From positions 620,001 through 684,000 of the forward strand of contig JAAKBF010000053.1 of assembly GCA_012656075.1 (NCBI GenBank): DNA of 64,000 bases, given 5' to 3'. The notes under the pieces were generated by a model, which saw nothing but the letters and a program-made list of their open reading frames with translations, was not told where the DNA came from and did no database searches. This document shows, in pieces, positions 32,628 to 44,449 of this stretch; positions within the stretch are counted from its first letter, which is position 1, and each line of letters starts with the position of its first letter. Source of the stretch: Phytophthora hibernalis. Taxonomy: Eukaryota > Oomycota > Peronosporomycetes > Peronosporales > Peronosporaceae. Position numbers and translations under genes: made by a program.

Positions 32628-33140
32628 GTCTGGTTGAACCTGGACAGAGTGAAAGAAGGGTACGCACGCAAGTTAGACCACATGTGGCACGGTCCGTTTC
32701 GGGTGATCGAAATGTTGGGGAATCATGCGGCGAGGTTGGAAATCGTTGGCCCGAGTATCGCCTGTTCCCGGTTGTCCACGTATCCAAACTGAAGCCAGTG
32801 CGGAGTTTTCCGGATCGCCCTACGTTGAAGTTAACTGTGGATGAGGGAAACCGTTTCGATTTTGATGAAGCGATCTTACCAGAGGATAACGGGGAAGGAC
32901 GTCTCGAGGATGGCGAATACGAGGTGGAAAAGATCACAGGAATGAGATAGGGTCGACGGACGCGCTACGGCCGTGTTCACCGCGAATTCCATGTGTACTG
33001 GAAGGCTACGACGACCCTTCATGGGTCGACGAAGCCGATCTGAACTGCGGGGCCTTGTTGCGCGAATACGAGCGGGGAATGACCAATCGTAGCCGTTTCG
33101 GAGTCATACAGTCGGATGAGGCGGAGGAGAGCTCGTAGCA
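32535..33140 (+). pseudogene. Second Ty3 element: integrase end plus chromodomain
   Basis: Plus-strand fragment: GVQVWLNLDRVKEGYARKL, HMWHGPFRVIEMLG (GPY/F-like), RLFPVVHVSKLKPVRSFPDR, then a chromodomain reading EYEVEKITGMR, stop, then HREFHVYWKGYDDPSWVDEADL. A one-base loss near 32,753 and a TAG at 32,948–32,950 break it. It differs in sequence from the 23.2-kb integrase, so it is a different chromovirus family, and it lies in opposite orientation to the copia element it abuts. Confidence 0.8.
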
Positions 33141-35510
33141 GGTTGACTGTTGCGGGTGGGGAAAGGGAAGAAGATTGTGTGGGAAGGCCGCACATTGATG
33201 TGGAAGGGTTATTTGTGGAAGTAGCGTACGTACTGGAGGCGAAGTCACCAGTTAAGAGCGACAATCGTTCGATAAGCAAGAAAGATCGACAAACCAAAAG
33301 GAAGAAGAGGCCAAAGCAAAAAGGAGATTATCAAGATCGAGGGTTAGCAGGTGCGTTGCGACTAGCCGAGTTCGCCTACTCTTCGGCAGCCGGAGGACAG
33401 AACTTGGCAGAGATACGCCGAATGTGAGAGCCGGTGTGGTTCGCTATATCGCTGCGATACTGGTTCCGCCACGGTTCCGCTGTGTCGATCTCTCGCAGCG
33501 CATCCAGCAGAGTCGAAGGTGGCTGATCACAGGGGTACCAGGCTCCCTTCTCTCCCCGGGCGAGAATAGTGAAGGAAGAAGGGATCGGGAAGCAGGTCCA
33601 AATCACAGTGACCTGCGATCATCCCACGGAGAACACGTTTCAGGAAGGACTTCCAGCGGGCCCCGAGACGAGATGGCCGCTGTCGTCTCTCTTCACAGAA
33701 TGCGGCCAGGGCAGGTTCTATTTTGCGCAACGCAGAACTGACGGGGAAGGAGTGAGTCGACTACCACACTGCCTGGCGATGCGTATCCTCCCACTTCAAG
33801 TACTTGGCCGCGATCTCGGTAAACCAACCCGTCACTTCGAAAGACACGGGTTCGACGGCGAAGTCCAGGTTGTCCCAAGGCGCCTCGTCGTAAAGTGCAG
33901 TGATTTGGTCCTCGATGATCAACGCCGGATTCCAAAGGTTCTCCGAAGGCGTCGTTTCACTCGGAGGAAACAGCCAGTAGCGAGGTTTGGCGAAGTGGTG
34001 GGAGAATAAATCAATGTCGAGCTCATCCACGCTCACGCGACCAATATATTGAGCGAGCCACGGGAAACTTCGGCAGGGGTTCGACGGCGGCGGTCGCGAT
34101 AGCTTGGTATCCAATCACCACGCGCTACGGTAGTGGGAGGCAGCAGATACCACCGCGCGGGAAGGAGAAGCCGGTTCCAGCGTGATCGCGGTATACTAGT
34201 AACACTGTCGTCGCTAGTGGACGAATCACGGTCACCAATTCGGCTGTTGCCATCGCTGGACCGACCACCATCGTGACTGCCAGCTCCAGAGCTGTCATCT
34301 TCACCACTCCCGTCAGATTGGTCTTGGTTACGGGACGACCTCTCGGAAGAGTCGGACGCAACGTCAATCGGGCGTATCAGATGACCCTCCGCCGGATGCA
34401 CCCGCCGAAGACGAGCGTCGTCGGGCAGAAGACCGTGAACTTGTCAAAGCAGCCCGAAAATGTCGTCGTCACTGCCTGATGCTTCGGAGGAGGAGAGATC
34501 TCCCGCGCGAGCACGAGATCGGCTTCCCCACGAAGTCGCCCTTGGCTTGAGCCCGAGGATGGACTTCTGCATGGCGAGTTGCGGCCGGGCGAATGGGCTC
34601 GAGAGCGGCGGTGGGGAGGCGGCAAACAGCTTGGAGACCGCGGACTGTGGGGTCGTTTGGGATTTCCGACTGCCACCGGCGTTTGAACATCGGGCGTAAC
34701 CGAAGCTGATGCCGCGATGGAGCCAGGTTGGACCAAGGAGATCAGTCCGGCTACGCGGTCACGGATGACTTTGCGATCTTGTATTGCTTGGTCGCGCTCA
34801 GCTTCGAACACCTCGGAGGCGGTCTGCACAGCCGCCAGGTCGCGCTACAAAGTGTCATTCTTCTTCTGCAGAGCCTGAAGGCAGCCATGGTTCGCCTGCA
34901 GCGAATTCACGCTACGCTCAAGTCTCGCAATAGATGCACGAGCCGACGCGATCTGGGACTCTATGAAGAAGCGACAAAAGGAGTTAGTACAGCGTCACAG
35001 AGACATGAAAGCGGCGACGGTAAACTACGAGTGGACACGAGATCAGCCCGATCCTGGTCACGCTCCTTAGTCACCCGTCTCAGGTTGACGTTAGCAGAGT
35101 GTAACTGAGTCTCCACGGCATCCGCCTGATCGTGCTCGCGGTCACGTTCAGCGTGACTACGATCTAAATTTGTATGGGCAGCGGCGGATTGTTGCTGATT
35201 ACGTGCCTGTAGATCGGCGACGCGTTGCTCCAGTCGAGTGACGCGTCCATGAAGCCGAGAGGCAGCATCGTCGAGCGCCGACTGCGAAGCTTCATGAGCC
35301 CGGATGTCGCCTTCAGCTTGCGCCAAGTCGTGACGATAAGATCGCGGTCGGCCGTAACCTGATCGCGCTCAGCAACAGCTTGATCACGCTCGTTTTGGAG
35401 GGTCGCGATACGATGTGCGAGGACAGGCGAAGTACCCGCAGCTGAAGTCGAGGTCGTCAGTTGCCTAGCCAGGCTACCGATTTCGTCCTGCAGGCGTGCG
35501 ATTGCTCCGA
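33141..35510 (-). pseudogene. Coiled-coil retroelement gag-like region
   Basis: A series of minus-strand frames rich in heptad patterns and RDQ/ERD repeats: RIATLQNERDQAVAERDQV and DRDLIVTTWRKLKA (35,450–35,340), GRVTRLEQRVADLQARNQQQ (about 35,250), EVFEAERDQAIQDRKVIRDR (about 34,810), a Ser/Pro-rich stretch (34,600–34,500), an acidic Asp/Ser stretch (34,350–34,200), then EDQITALYDEAPWDNLDFAV (about 33,900) and a final part at 33,700–33,400. Large coiled-coil gag proteins accompany some oomycete Ty3 elements, which is why I call it gag-like. At least four frame breaks are present and no pol follows. Confidence 0.5.
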
Positions 35511-36480
35511 GGTCGTTTTTGCTGATTTCTGCTAGACGCAGCAGAGTCACCACCACGGAGTAAAAATTGTCTCGCCGCCGAAGCCCCCGACACGCAAGTC
35601 GAGCATACGCCAGTTCCCGTGGTAAGAATTCGACTCAAGCACTTGACGCATGTACTCAAATATACCGTTTCAAGTGCACATGAAGGAAGCATTGCTCTCC
35701 ACACCCAGAAAGAACTTGAGATTCGCAAGCTGAAGCCAAGTAGTGTCCTTGAATGTATGAATAGGCGTCACTTTCGTCACCTCAAAGTTGGAACAGTTCC
35801 GGATCGTGAACCTCTCCAGCAGGCGACCAGCGACTCCACAAATTTGTCACCAAAGACATCGATCTTGAAAGTTGAAGCGGACGAATCGCTATAATTCTGG
35901 AGATCAATCTCAATCGTAAGGTTGGTCAGCGCACCGCTCTGACATCTCTCGCACCGTACCCGGAGTGGTCCTTGATCGCAGTTCCAGTTGCCTGATCGCA
36001 TGCTTGAAAGTATTCTAACCAGTGCCACAGAAGGTTGATAGATATCGTCAGGTTTTTCAATTGCGGCTTCGGGTAGGCACCAAACAGGCGGAAAAATGGG
36101 TCCGTGAAGGGCACCGGAGCCCAATGAAACTCGCGCAAACTCGAGCGGGCAGCATTCCACTTGTCCCACGTTTCCAATGAAACCATCCACTTGTCTTCGC
36201 ACCTCACACCATCATGTTCCTGGAAAGCATTCTCGAATCCATCGAGCTACTCGACATTCGGACAAAATCTCGTCACGTGATCCAGAAACTGATCTAGAAC
36301 GGTGACGTTCTTCATCGTTCTACTGGGCACCGTTACTCCTTTCACGTAGCATTTCTCCAATAAAACATAAGAGCTTTGAGCGTCGTTTCGATCCTCTTTC
36401 CCTTGATAACCTTCCACTCCTTCTTCCTGGGCATCACCACTACTTCCAAAAATTGTAAGAGGATGTTAGAGGTCCGCTGC
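35510..36480 (-). pseudogene. F-box/LRR-like copy D, truncated at both ends
   Basis: The minus strand reads LLQFLEVVVMPRKKEWKV, FCPNVE, stop, LDGFE, VRCEDKWMVSLETWDKWN, FTDPFFRLFGAYPKPQLKN, LTISINLLWHWLEYFQACDQ, and ends FYSVVVTLLRLAEISKNDLG, which matches FYCELVVLLKRLVDTSEEEL of copy B. The F-box N-terminus is missing and the C-terminal third is replaced by the coiled-coil gag-like region, entered at about 35,510. Frame changes occur near 35,930 and 35,780. Confidence 0.7.
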
Positions 36481-37720
36481 TGTCCTCTAACGCGTACATT
36501 TTTGTCTGGTAGTGAAAGGGTTAACCACTGGCAGTGGTACATGTAGTCCAGGAATAGGGGTAGCAAACTCGTATATTACGAGATGGAGACAAAGAAACGC
36601 GCAGTCTACTGTCTATGTGCTCGATCTCGTTCGGATTCTCCAAGAAAGTCGTAATAGCTCTTACGACATGACTAGACTTTTTATTTGCTATATATATTAT
36701 TTCACTCAGCACCAAGCATGCATGCACCTAAGGTCGCCCAGCCCGCTCCCCCTACCGAGGACCCGACCCACCCGACTCCCCGCCACTTATCTGGCGAGTA
36801 GTCTCCTGCTGTAATACCTGCCAAATCTGCCAAGTCGAAGCGAAGCACACACGAGAAATTTACCGAGGAGTAAGAGAACCAAGAGAAGCTTGACTTTGGC
36901 CTCTTGTATGTTATGACTAGGTACGCCACGCACGCTACTTATTAGCCTGGAAAAGGCCAGGGTGATGTATCTAGCTCTGCCTTATCAATAGCAAAAACTG
37001 CGCAGGGCATTGCTGCTGTAGTATAATGACCCTTGAAATCGCAACGCAGTTCTGAGTTGACGATTCCTTCCTTCGTGAGGCAATAATCCTGGCAATCCTT
37101 GCACGCTCGTTGAGCCTAAAGCGGGCATCCGGAGTGTGAAGCCGCTCTGCCTCATTGGGTAACAGACGAAGTAGAAGTGCAAGACGGGTGCGTGGATCTC
37201 GAGACAGGAAAGCGAGCTCCATGGTTGAGCGAGTGAGTCACCACCCACTCTGAGGGTGATTTCGTAAATGAGAAAATGTTTACGAGATTGCTAACATAGT
37301 TGGAAATGTCGTAAATACCGAAAACATAAACACGCGAGTCGGAAGTCGTATCGGGAATTTACGAGTTTGCTAACATCATCTACACCTTTTCAACTTCAAA
37401 ATGGCAAAAAGAAAATTCAATACGTCATAAGGTAAAATCAAAATGACGTGAATAGAGAAGTGACTGACGCACGTTTTTTATATTTTGCATACGCGCACTT
37501 CTGGCTCGTCCGCCTCCTGAATTGGTCCATCATGGGACTTAATGGTGTGGAACGAGCCTATGTGGCAAGATACGTGGTTAAAGCTTCGTAGAAGAGAAAC
37601 CGGCCCTTCATCAAACAGTTCTGGCGCGAGCACAAAGCGTTTTTAATATATCTGCAGTATATAATTCCCTTTCAAACCCGTTGCTTCTCGTTGTCAAAAA
37701 TACAGATATATTTTCGGCAG
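36481..37720. other. Intergenic, short unassigned ORFs
   Basis: No family recognised. A minus-strand frame of 83 codons (37,222–36,971, Arg/Leu-rich) is the longest and has no resemblance I can name. Two related words, cgtaaatgagaaaatg/tttacgag and aatttacgagtttgctaaca, recur at 37,260–37,385 and may mark a degenerate repeat. Confidence 0.4.
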
Positions 37721-37722
37721 TA

Positions 37723-38940
37723 TCTATGTTTAGGTATCCCTACCAGCAACCCACCACCACCACCCCTCTCCACCCGTACCCGAATGAAGTGAATCCTGAC
37801 TGCTCCTGCGCGGAGCTTACGCCGGTGTACCCTTGTGTTGTGTGCGGAAAGGGGTTCATCATCTATGCAGCAACGATATCTATGACGCAGGCAACCTCTC
37901 CGAGCGATTTTTCAGTGCTTCCTGCGTCTGCAAGCGTAATACGTAGACCGCTCCGTCATTGCTTCAAGCTGAAATCGACTACGGCTTCCAAGAAATGATG
38001 GCCCATCGAGCCAGCTGTCGACGACTGCTAATTCGCAAGCATCCGTTCTGTTGAGCGAGTCCAGCGACACTGTGAGTTCTTCGCCGTCGGTAGTGGATTT
38101 GACGACTGTTTCCGATGGTTTGAATGGCGAGTTTGAGTGTGGCGATGAAAATGAAAGTCGCTCGATCTTCACCTCGTCGGTAGCTGTGCTGGACGATGAC
38201 CACGAGTGAGGTTCCGCAGTCTCAGCGCGAATCTCAGGTGAAGAAACGGAGGAGGAGGAAGTGCATACGCAAGAAGCTCACCCCGAAATCGAGACGACAA
38301 CAGAGAAGCCGGCTGATTGATTGACCAAAATGCCGAGGACATTGTTGCGGAACCCCAACAAGCGGAGCTGATCGATGTGAAGACGGGACAAGATGAGGTT
38401 GATCAGTCTGTCGATGACAAACAAGTAACTGATCAAGCTCTGAGCGACAAGTAGTCGGAGAAGCCTTTGGAGGTGGAAGCAGTGGAGGACGACGCGTCAG
38501 TGGTGATGGCAGTGCCCGTGCACGACGACGATCTGGATACTGAGAGGTGGAGGTGCACGCCATGAGAATGTCGCAGTACGAGCTGCAGAAGTCGCAGCTC
38601 GAGACCGGCCAGCGAATGTTGCGACAACTGGTGGCGCAGCCAGAGATGCACGAGTAGGCCGTCGAGCTTGAAATGTCGCCGCTGGTGGTGCATCCGGAGA
38701 TGCTGCTGAAGATGCACGAGTTGTTTGACCAGCGAGTGTTGGGGGCGTTCGCTCGCACTGTGGATATGGTGACACCCGAGTGTACGGTCGCACGGGGCCA
38801 TCACCAGCGGACAACGCTTGAGGAGGTGTTGCTTGGTGCCGCGCTTGACCGCGCCCAGCTGATAGCGAGGCACGCCTTCTTGGGCTTGGTTCATTCTGCG
38901 TGCTTGCTCTCTTCGCGATCTGACTCACGGAAACCACTTT
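37723..38940 (+). pseudogene. Cys-rich finger plus acidic protein, decayed, unknown
   Basis: The N-terminal part holds a cysteine cluster: CSCAEL, PCVVCGKG, then in the shifted frame HHLCSNDIYDAGNLSERF and SCVCKRN (37,795–37,935), a plausible zinc-binding fold. A Ser-rich acidic region (VDLTTVSDGLNGEFECGDE) ends in a TGA near 38,208. Further acidic, Gln-rich frames continue to 38,940 with several stops. A one-base loss in the G run at about 37,848 breaks the finger. I do not recognise the protein; similar fingers are common in repeated oomycete genes, which is background impression, not a search result. Confidence 0.4.
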
Positions 38941-38982
38941 GAAAATGCATATTTTATGAAATTACAGAGGGAGGTCGATTGT

Positions 38983-39009
38983 CGGGCGGTTGATTGAACC
39001 AACCGCCCG
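38983..39009. repeat. Strong hairpin, 10-bp stem
   Basis: CGGGCGGTTG and CAACCGCCCG are perfect inverted repeats around a 7-nt loop (attgaac). It lies 40 bp after the decayed gene's end and may mark an element end. Confidence 0.7.
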
Positions 39010-39702
39010 GTCCAATTTTGAGTAGAACCCACAATACGTATGCACAAAATGATAAACTCTGACCCACCCTGACCCGAATAATAACGAACGGTTACCCTAC
39101 AATTAGAAAATAATGTTTTACTAGTAGCAAATTAGGTAACTAGTTGTGAATTAGCGAATCGCTAATCCATAATTAATAGTAGTTATTAATAATTCGTTTA
39201 GGCTAGATCGATACACCTCAAACAGCACAAGAGTAGCACCGCCACCCACCCTTGTTCTTCTTCTTGTAGATGCGGTGGATGGACGGGATCGGACTCAAAT
39301 GGCAGCATGTATTAATACATGGCCCTAGAGCACCATCATCTCCACTCCCATTGTTCAACAATTTGTTGAGAGGTAACCAAGGTAACCATAGGTCAAGGTG
39401 GGGATGGCCTTACTTCTGAGTACTTTGCACTGAATCCAGAGTAAGCCATTATTTTCCCGGACTGTCTGAGTAAAGCAACCGCATTTGTGTCCAGATGTCC
39501 GAGTTTTTGACAGTCATTAATCCTGAGTAAACTTGCGTGAACCGCAGTGAAAGTGCTGTTTACCTTTCTCCATAAAACAGAGCGCTCATGATAAGTGTGT
39601 TGGAGGCCATTTTTCTTTTATTTTTCAGTTAGGTCCACACGCAAACCTCCCATGCATTTAACTCACTCATATGTAGAGAACTTGACCTGAGCTTCGTCCA
39701 AG
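39010..39702. other. Intergenic, AT-rich
   Basis: No gene seen. 39,120–39,200 is AT-rich with palindromic words (ttagcgaatcgctaa, ttaataattattaa-like). It precedes the C-terminal end of the MULE transposase. Confidence 0.5.
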
Positions 39703-42100
39703 TTAAAGGTCTATTGTCCGTGTGGCATCAAGCCCCATGATATACGCGCGGTTGATGCATTGAGTCAGCTCCTCGCACTCGATCTTGACGATGTCACCGT
39801 TCGAAAAGCGTACGGACCACACGAAGACGCCATCACGCTCCGCCCATGTGGTTATCACCCCCGCTCGACTCTCCGACTTTCTATCCTCCTCCGAACAAAA
39901 TTCCCGAAGACAATTCCAGTGCAAAGGCCGCGCTGGGAACCGAAGAAAAAGCTCGACTAAATTGTCTACGGAGAAAAATGATCGCTAGTACGGTCTGTAC
40001 ACAACGCACTCCTGTTCTTGTGCTGTCCGCCTGCAATTTTGCGAGCAGGAATACGTGCGATGAGTCCATCCAATGTCATGTCCTTCAGCAACACCGCTGA
40101 TGCGATGACGTGAGCACACAACCACCCCGTTTGCCAGAATGCGAGGCAGTCACAGCGATACTTTTTCTGGATTAAATCGATCTGTCAGGTTATCAGAAGT
40201 ACAAATTAATCACCGGCTAAACAATTTTTAGCGTAAGACTTACCTGTTCGTGCAAAATTGCTGACTGCACCTGTATAATTATTGACGTAGTGTGAAGTAC
40301 TTTTACTTCGTGGAGCGACAAATACTCCAGTTCAATATGGTGGACCGTCGTTGCTGGTAGAAGCTCTACGCGAAGAGAGTTAAAGTACCTAACCACATCA
40401 CGATGTCAGCACGATCAACCATCACAGTTAATGATTTGGGAAGTCTTACCTCTGGACGCGCTCTCGCGTGACCGTGTTTCCATGCACGTTGTTGCCACAC
40501 ACGACATACTTGCTCGCGTTGAAAAGAATAGCTTTCACTACTTTCCGTCTGGTCGCACGACTGATGAAATAGTTTTCTTTCGAGCTGATAAGGTTGCAAT
40601 CCTTTACAATGCACTCAGTCAATATTGGTCCTGCACATAATGACAAACAGTTAAATACTCATTTTTCGCCCTCCAGTTTGTGATTGCGCTTACCTTCACA
40701 AACGTGTGGCAGACTGAGGCAAGTTGGAACTGTTGACTGGTGGAACAGTATGCGGGGTATCGACTCATTGAGCACAGTGGCTGTGCTGGCACGGAGACTT
40801 GACACACATGACTTCTTAATCACGCTTCGATTGCGTTTTGACTGGGTGGGACCCCAGGAATGGCACAAGTGCCAAACTAATTCGCCCACGACCCGGTCAA
40901 ATAGGTAGTTTCGAGCCACGCGGCGTATTCACCTTCACCGTGATCACGCCAATACTGTAGAAACAGCTTGCCAAAGGCTTCAAATTGAGATTTGGTTTAT
41001 GCTGAGTGTAGGTACTGAATGTTGGGCCAAATGTTCGTCTCGAAAACTCATTTTCCTAGACAAGTACAACATATGTTAGCTTTAGCATGAAAGAATGCAG
41101 CAAATATCACTTACCTGAAGAAGCTTGGTCGCCTTCTCTCGCGACTTTCTTGCCAAATGGGGTAGCAATTAAGCAGCTGGATATCCGGCCATGTCGCTCT
41201 AAATGCATTTGCGATGAATGCTGTGCAGTCAATACTACCAAATCGTAGTTGCAGGTCGATACCGAAGAACTGAAGAGCAAACTTCTTTGCTGTTTCGAAC
41301 ATTGTCTTGTAGGCCACCTCGCTTTCAGTCCGGACGAACATATAGAGCCAGGGCACGAACGTCTTACTGTACTTTCGTCGATTTAAGTGCGTTGTGCAGG
41401 TACCAAAGTCCACTAGAGACCAGCCCCCAGAATAATTTGGTGCAATTAAATGTTAGACAAGTTGATGAAATTCATTTCAACACATATACGTACCGAAGTG
41501 AAGTCGGTATGTCCCGTCAGTGACTCCGAGAACCCCATCAGATGCTTGCCCTCCATGAGCATACACAATGTTTCGGAGACAAGCTCGGGACGTAATAATC
41601 ACACCAAACGACTTACCGGCCGTACTGTCCTGTGCATCCACATCGTGTTCAAATGTGTGTAAAACAATAAGACCATGACTAAACTCGGCTGATTGGGCTG
41701 CAAACGAAGCTGCTCAGTGTCCACATCGAACCGCAATCCTGCTCCAAAGAATGCATCTTCAGTCGCACACATTTTATCTGCCGCCCACTCCATCAACTCC
41801 CCGGTTGTGCGGATTTCCCAACCACCTCAAATAAAATGAATTTGTAAAATACAAGTTAGTTTACCAGTTCGATTCAAAATGTGCAAACGAAAAGCTTTAC
41901 CTGCTGCCTTCTTTTTCAGGTAAGCCTTTCGATTTGAAAGTTGCGTCTCACTTGGAAGTATGGCTTCTAACCATGCCAAATCGGAGTGCCTCTCCCCAAG
42001 AAGCTTTCGAGCTTTCTATCCACCAGCACCTCCAAGTAGGAGATCATCGGCCTCCCGCTTAAAGCGAGGTTTATCCGGTCTTGGCCGACCCCGAAAGAGC
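39703..42100 (-). pseudogene. Mutator-like (MULE) transposase with SWIM finger
   Basis: Cut-and-paste transposase of the MULE superfamily, read right to left. The N-terminal part is LLGERHSDLAWLEAILPSE and SNRKAYLKKKAAG (about 42,000–41,900). The catalytic domain includes KTFVPWLYMFVRTESEVAY, KFALQFFGIDLQLRFGSID, and FIANAFRATWPDIQLLNCYP (41,350–41,140). The SWIM zinc finger CDCLAFWQTGWLCAHVIAS is at about 40,154–40,098, and the tail VWSVRFSNGDIVKIECEEL ends at 39703. The pieces lie in different frames separated by AT-rich gaps with GT/AG borders, so some gaps may be introns. A stop inside the N-terminal part (about 42,018) suggests it is dead. I found no terminal inverted repeats. Confidence 0.75.
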
Positions 42101-43800
42101 TTGAATGCTCCCCGGATTTTTCCAAGGTCACAATAGTGTCTCCTGCGTCACTCGAAAAGCCTATACGAAACAGCTTCCCACAGTGACGATGTGTCTTACA
42201 TCCAAAGACGCACTGACCATTGCCCTACTTGCCGTAGTTATACAACACGTGATACTCGTTTCCACCCACCCATTCCCGAAACTGCCTCCGTAACGCTCGT
42301 AAATAAGCCCACAACTGTGTATAGGTGTCGTTTCCTTCTGGGGGTCACCGATTGGCTCGTAGCCGAACTGTCGTTATCGCTGTTTCCGCTGATGGCGTCG
42401 CCGTCTGGTGACGCCATTGCGATTCTCTGCTTCTTTCTTTAAATGACTCACAGGAGGCACTCTGCTCCATCCACGAGTTTTGGCAAAGAAATGCGTCCAA
42501 TCAAACTGTTTACCGTGTCAGACATGTATCTGACATTTTTAAATATCATTTTGTTTGTATGGTACATCGGGCATTTTCTTAAGTATGGAGTACCGCATAC
42601 CAAAAAAGATTTGGCACAACACTGTAAGACAATTATGTGGATGTAGATATCTTCGGGTCATGTGATCTGCAGTAACTGCTCTACAGATAGCGATGCAGGC
42701 ATCCCTGCTTCTTCAGCAGACACCCAGGTGTTGCTGCCTTGTCCTTCGCTTCCTCTGACCTATGTTTGACCTTATCATGTGCGCAGTGCGCCTTACAACG
42801 GTGTGGTCTGCCCTACGCTCAGTAGGTCACTTCAGTTGCTGCAGCAGTGGAGGCATCTATGGTGTTGGAAGATCTCGCGCGGCGAATGGTGGTTGAGGGT
42901 TAGACTACAAGGATAAAGGACTTCCAAGAAAGAGATCCGAGTGTTGCAGCGTAGTCACGTAAGTCGCCATCGGTTCAGTACGTCTGTTGTCATTCCACTT
43001 GTAATCCACTTGCCTGACTTTCGCTACTGGGACAGTGGCGCAACAGTAAAGCTTGACAAGCAGATTTACAAGATTGAGAACGTCAGCGCTCAGGTCAAGC
43101 TATCGGCAGCCGTTGATCTTCCTCGTTTGGAAAATACTTGCATTTTTACCGACGTTCTCGCGATCGTTATTATACTGGTGTTCTTGCAATTGCTAGAGTG
43201 ATGAACGCTCGCCCTCAATCCTTTAGGGCATATCACGAGTTCTTCGCAATTATATAATTATCCGGGCTTATCGAACTTATCAAAATGCTTGCAATCAGTA
43301 ATCCATTTGTTGGGTTAGTACTTCTTGACAGCGTCTAGGGTTGGCACAATAGCTCGTTTAACGTCTGATAGTTGGGCAGGACCAACTGATATTGAGGAGT
43401 AGCTTTTTACCCAACGTTGAATCCACTTGTTGTTGGGGACGTTTTGAGTAAGAGGAGTTTTCTCGGCGCCTCAACTGATTTGTGAACCACGCAGCGTAGC
43501 TCCTCAAACACAACATACATTCATTGAAGTGAGTGGTAGTGGACTATCTCCTCAACATCTCGGTCGTCACCCTCTGAGAGATACACCAACTGAGGATCAC
43601 GCTTGCCATCGGGCAGTACGAGCCAAATGTTCACTGGACACTTTGTAAGTTCGTGCCGTTCTCCTTGCGTAAAATTGCAACGCCGCTGGAGGAATCACCT
43701 TCCATCGGTGCCAAATATAAACAAAACAGGTGGTTTGTTTACCATACGTAGGATAGCAATGGCAGCGCCGCTGCGGACACTCTAAATGGGTATTTGTCTA
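42101..43800. other. Low-information region with unassigned ORFs
   Basis: The plus-strand frame 42,941–43,201 (86 codons; YWDSGATVKLDKQIYKIENV, hydrophobic C-terminal tail) and a minus-strand stretch at 43,700–43,330 (LVYLSEGDDRDVEEIVHYH, YVVFEELRCVV) look like decayed coding sequence. I recognise neither. Confidence 0.35.
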
Positions 43801-44002
43801 AATGTCCACAGCACAAGGCTCTTTACCGTAAATCGCGGTGATCATGCAACATTTTCGTAAAAACTCTATCCGTGTGTCTTTTATTTTTCTTTCCAATACG
43901 ACGAAGCTTTTGTATGTGAGATGGTCAATAAGTTTTTACAGCCTCAAACAACATTTAACGATTTGGTTTCTACTTTTACGGCCTTGCGTGATCGCTGTGA
44001 TT

Positions 44003-44119
44003 TACGGTATCCTCATTTGTAAGAGGAGCCTGGACCCGAAACAGGCCATGTTTCGGGACATGGCCTGTCCCAAAACATATCCTGAGTCAGGACTCCTGAC
44101 CCGAAATAGGGATACCGTA
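44003..44119. repeat. Palindromic repeat unit with internal hairpin
   Basis: tacggtatcc (44,003–44,012) and ggataccgta (44,110–44,119) are inverted copies. Inside, acaggccatg and catggcctgt form a 10-bp stem (about 44,041–44,068), and gacccgaaa(c/t)agg is repeated. Confidence 0.65.
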
Positions 44120-44449
44120 TTCCCCCTGTTACAGTCTGCAGGCGAGGGTTGGGCTGTACTTAACTCAACGTATTTGGTCATATCTCTGTTACACTAGTTT
44201 AATCGCTCGCTAATACTAATAAAGTACCTACTAACGACATGTACCTGTTCTCCATACCTGCAGGACCTTGCTCATGAATTTTGGTAGCGGAAGCGCAAAC
44301 GGCGATCGATTTGCTTCCCTTGGTCTGCCGTATGACCAGGGAGATACGACGATCATATCGTATATACCGGTATTATACCTATTGTTTCATTGACTAAAAG
44401 TGAGTGACGCTTGTATCTAAGCGACGCTTGTAACAGGGGGAATACGGTA
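44113..44449. mobile_element. MITE with perfect 21-bp terminal inverted repeats
   Basis: The left end 44,113–44,133 (TACCGTATTCCCCCTGTTACA) begins at the edge of the palindromic unit, and the right end 44,429–44,449 is its exact complement. The 337-bp unit encodes nothing. If the outer TA is the duplicated target, it is Tc1/mariner-like. An internal duplicated word, gtgacgcttgta / gcgacgcttgta, sits just inside the right end. Confidence 0.8.

Noticed and set aside
39280..39345. Possible tRNA gene (ggatcggactcaaa-like box)
   Set aside because: No paired acceptor stem, anticodon loop or second promoter box could be drawn on either strand.
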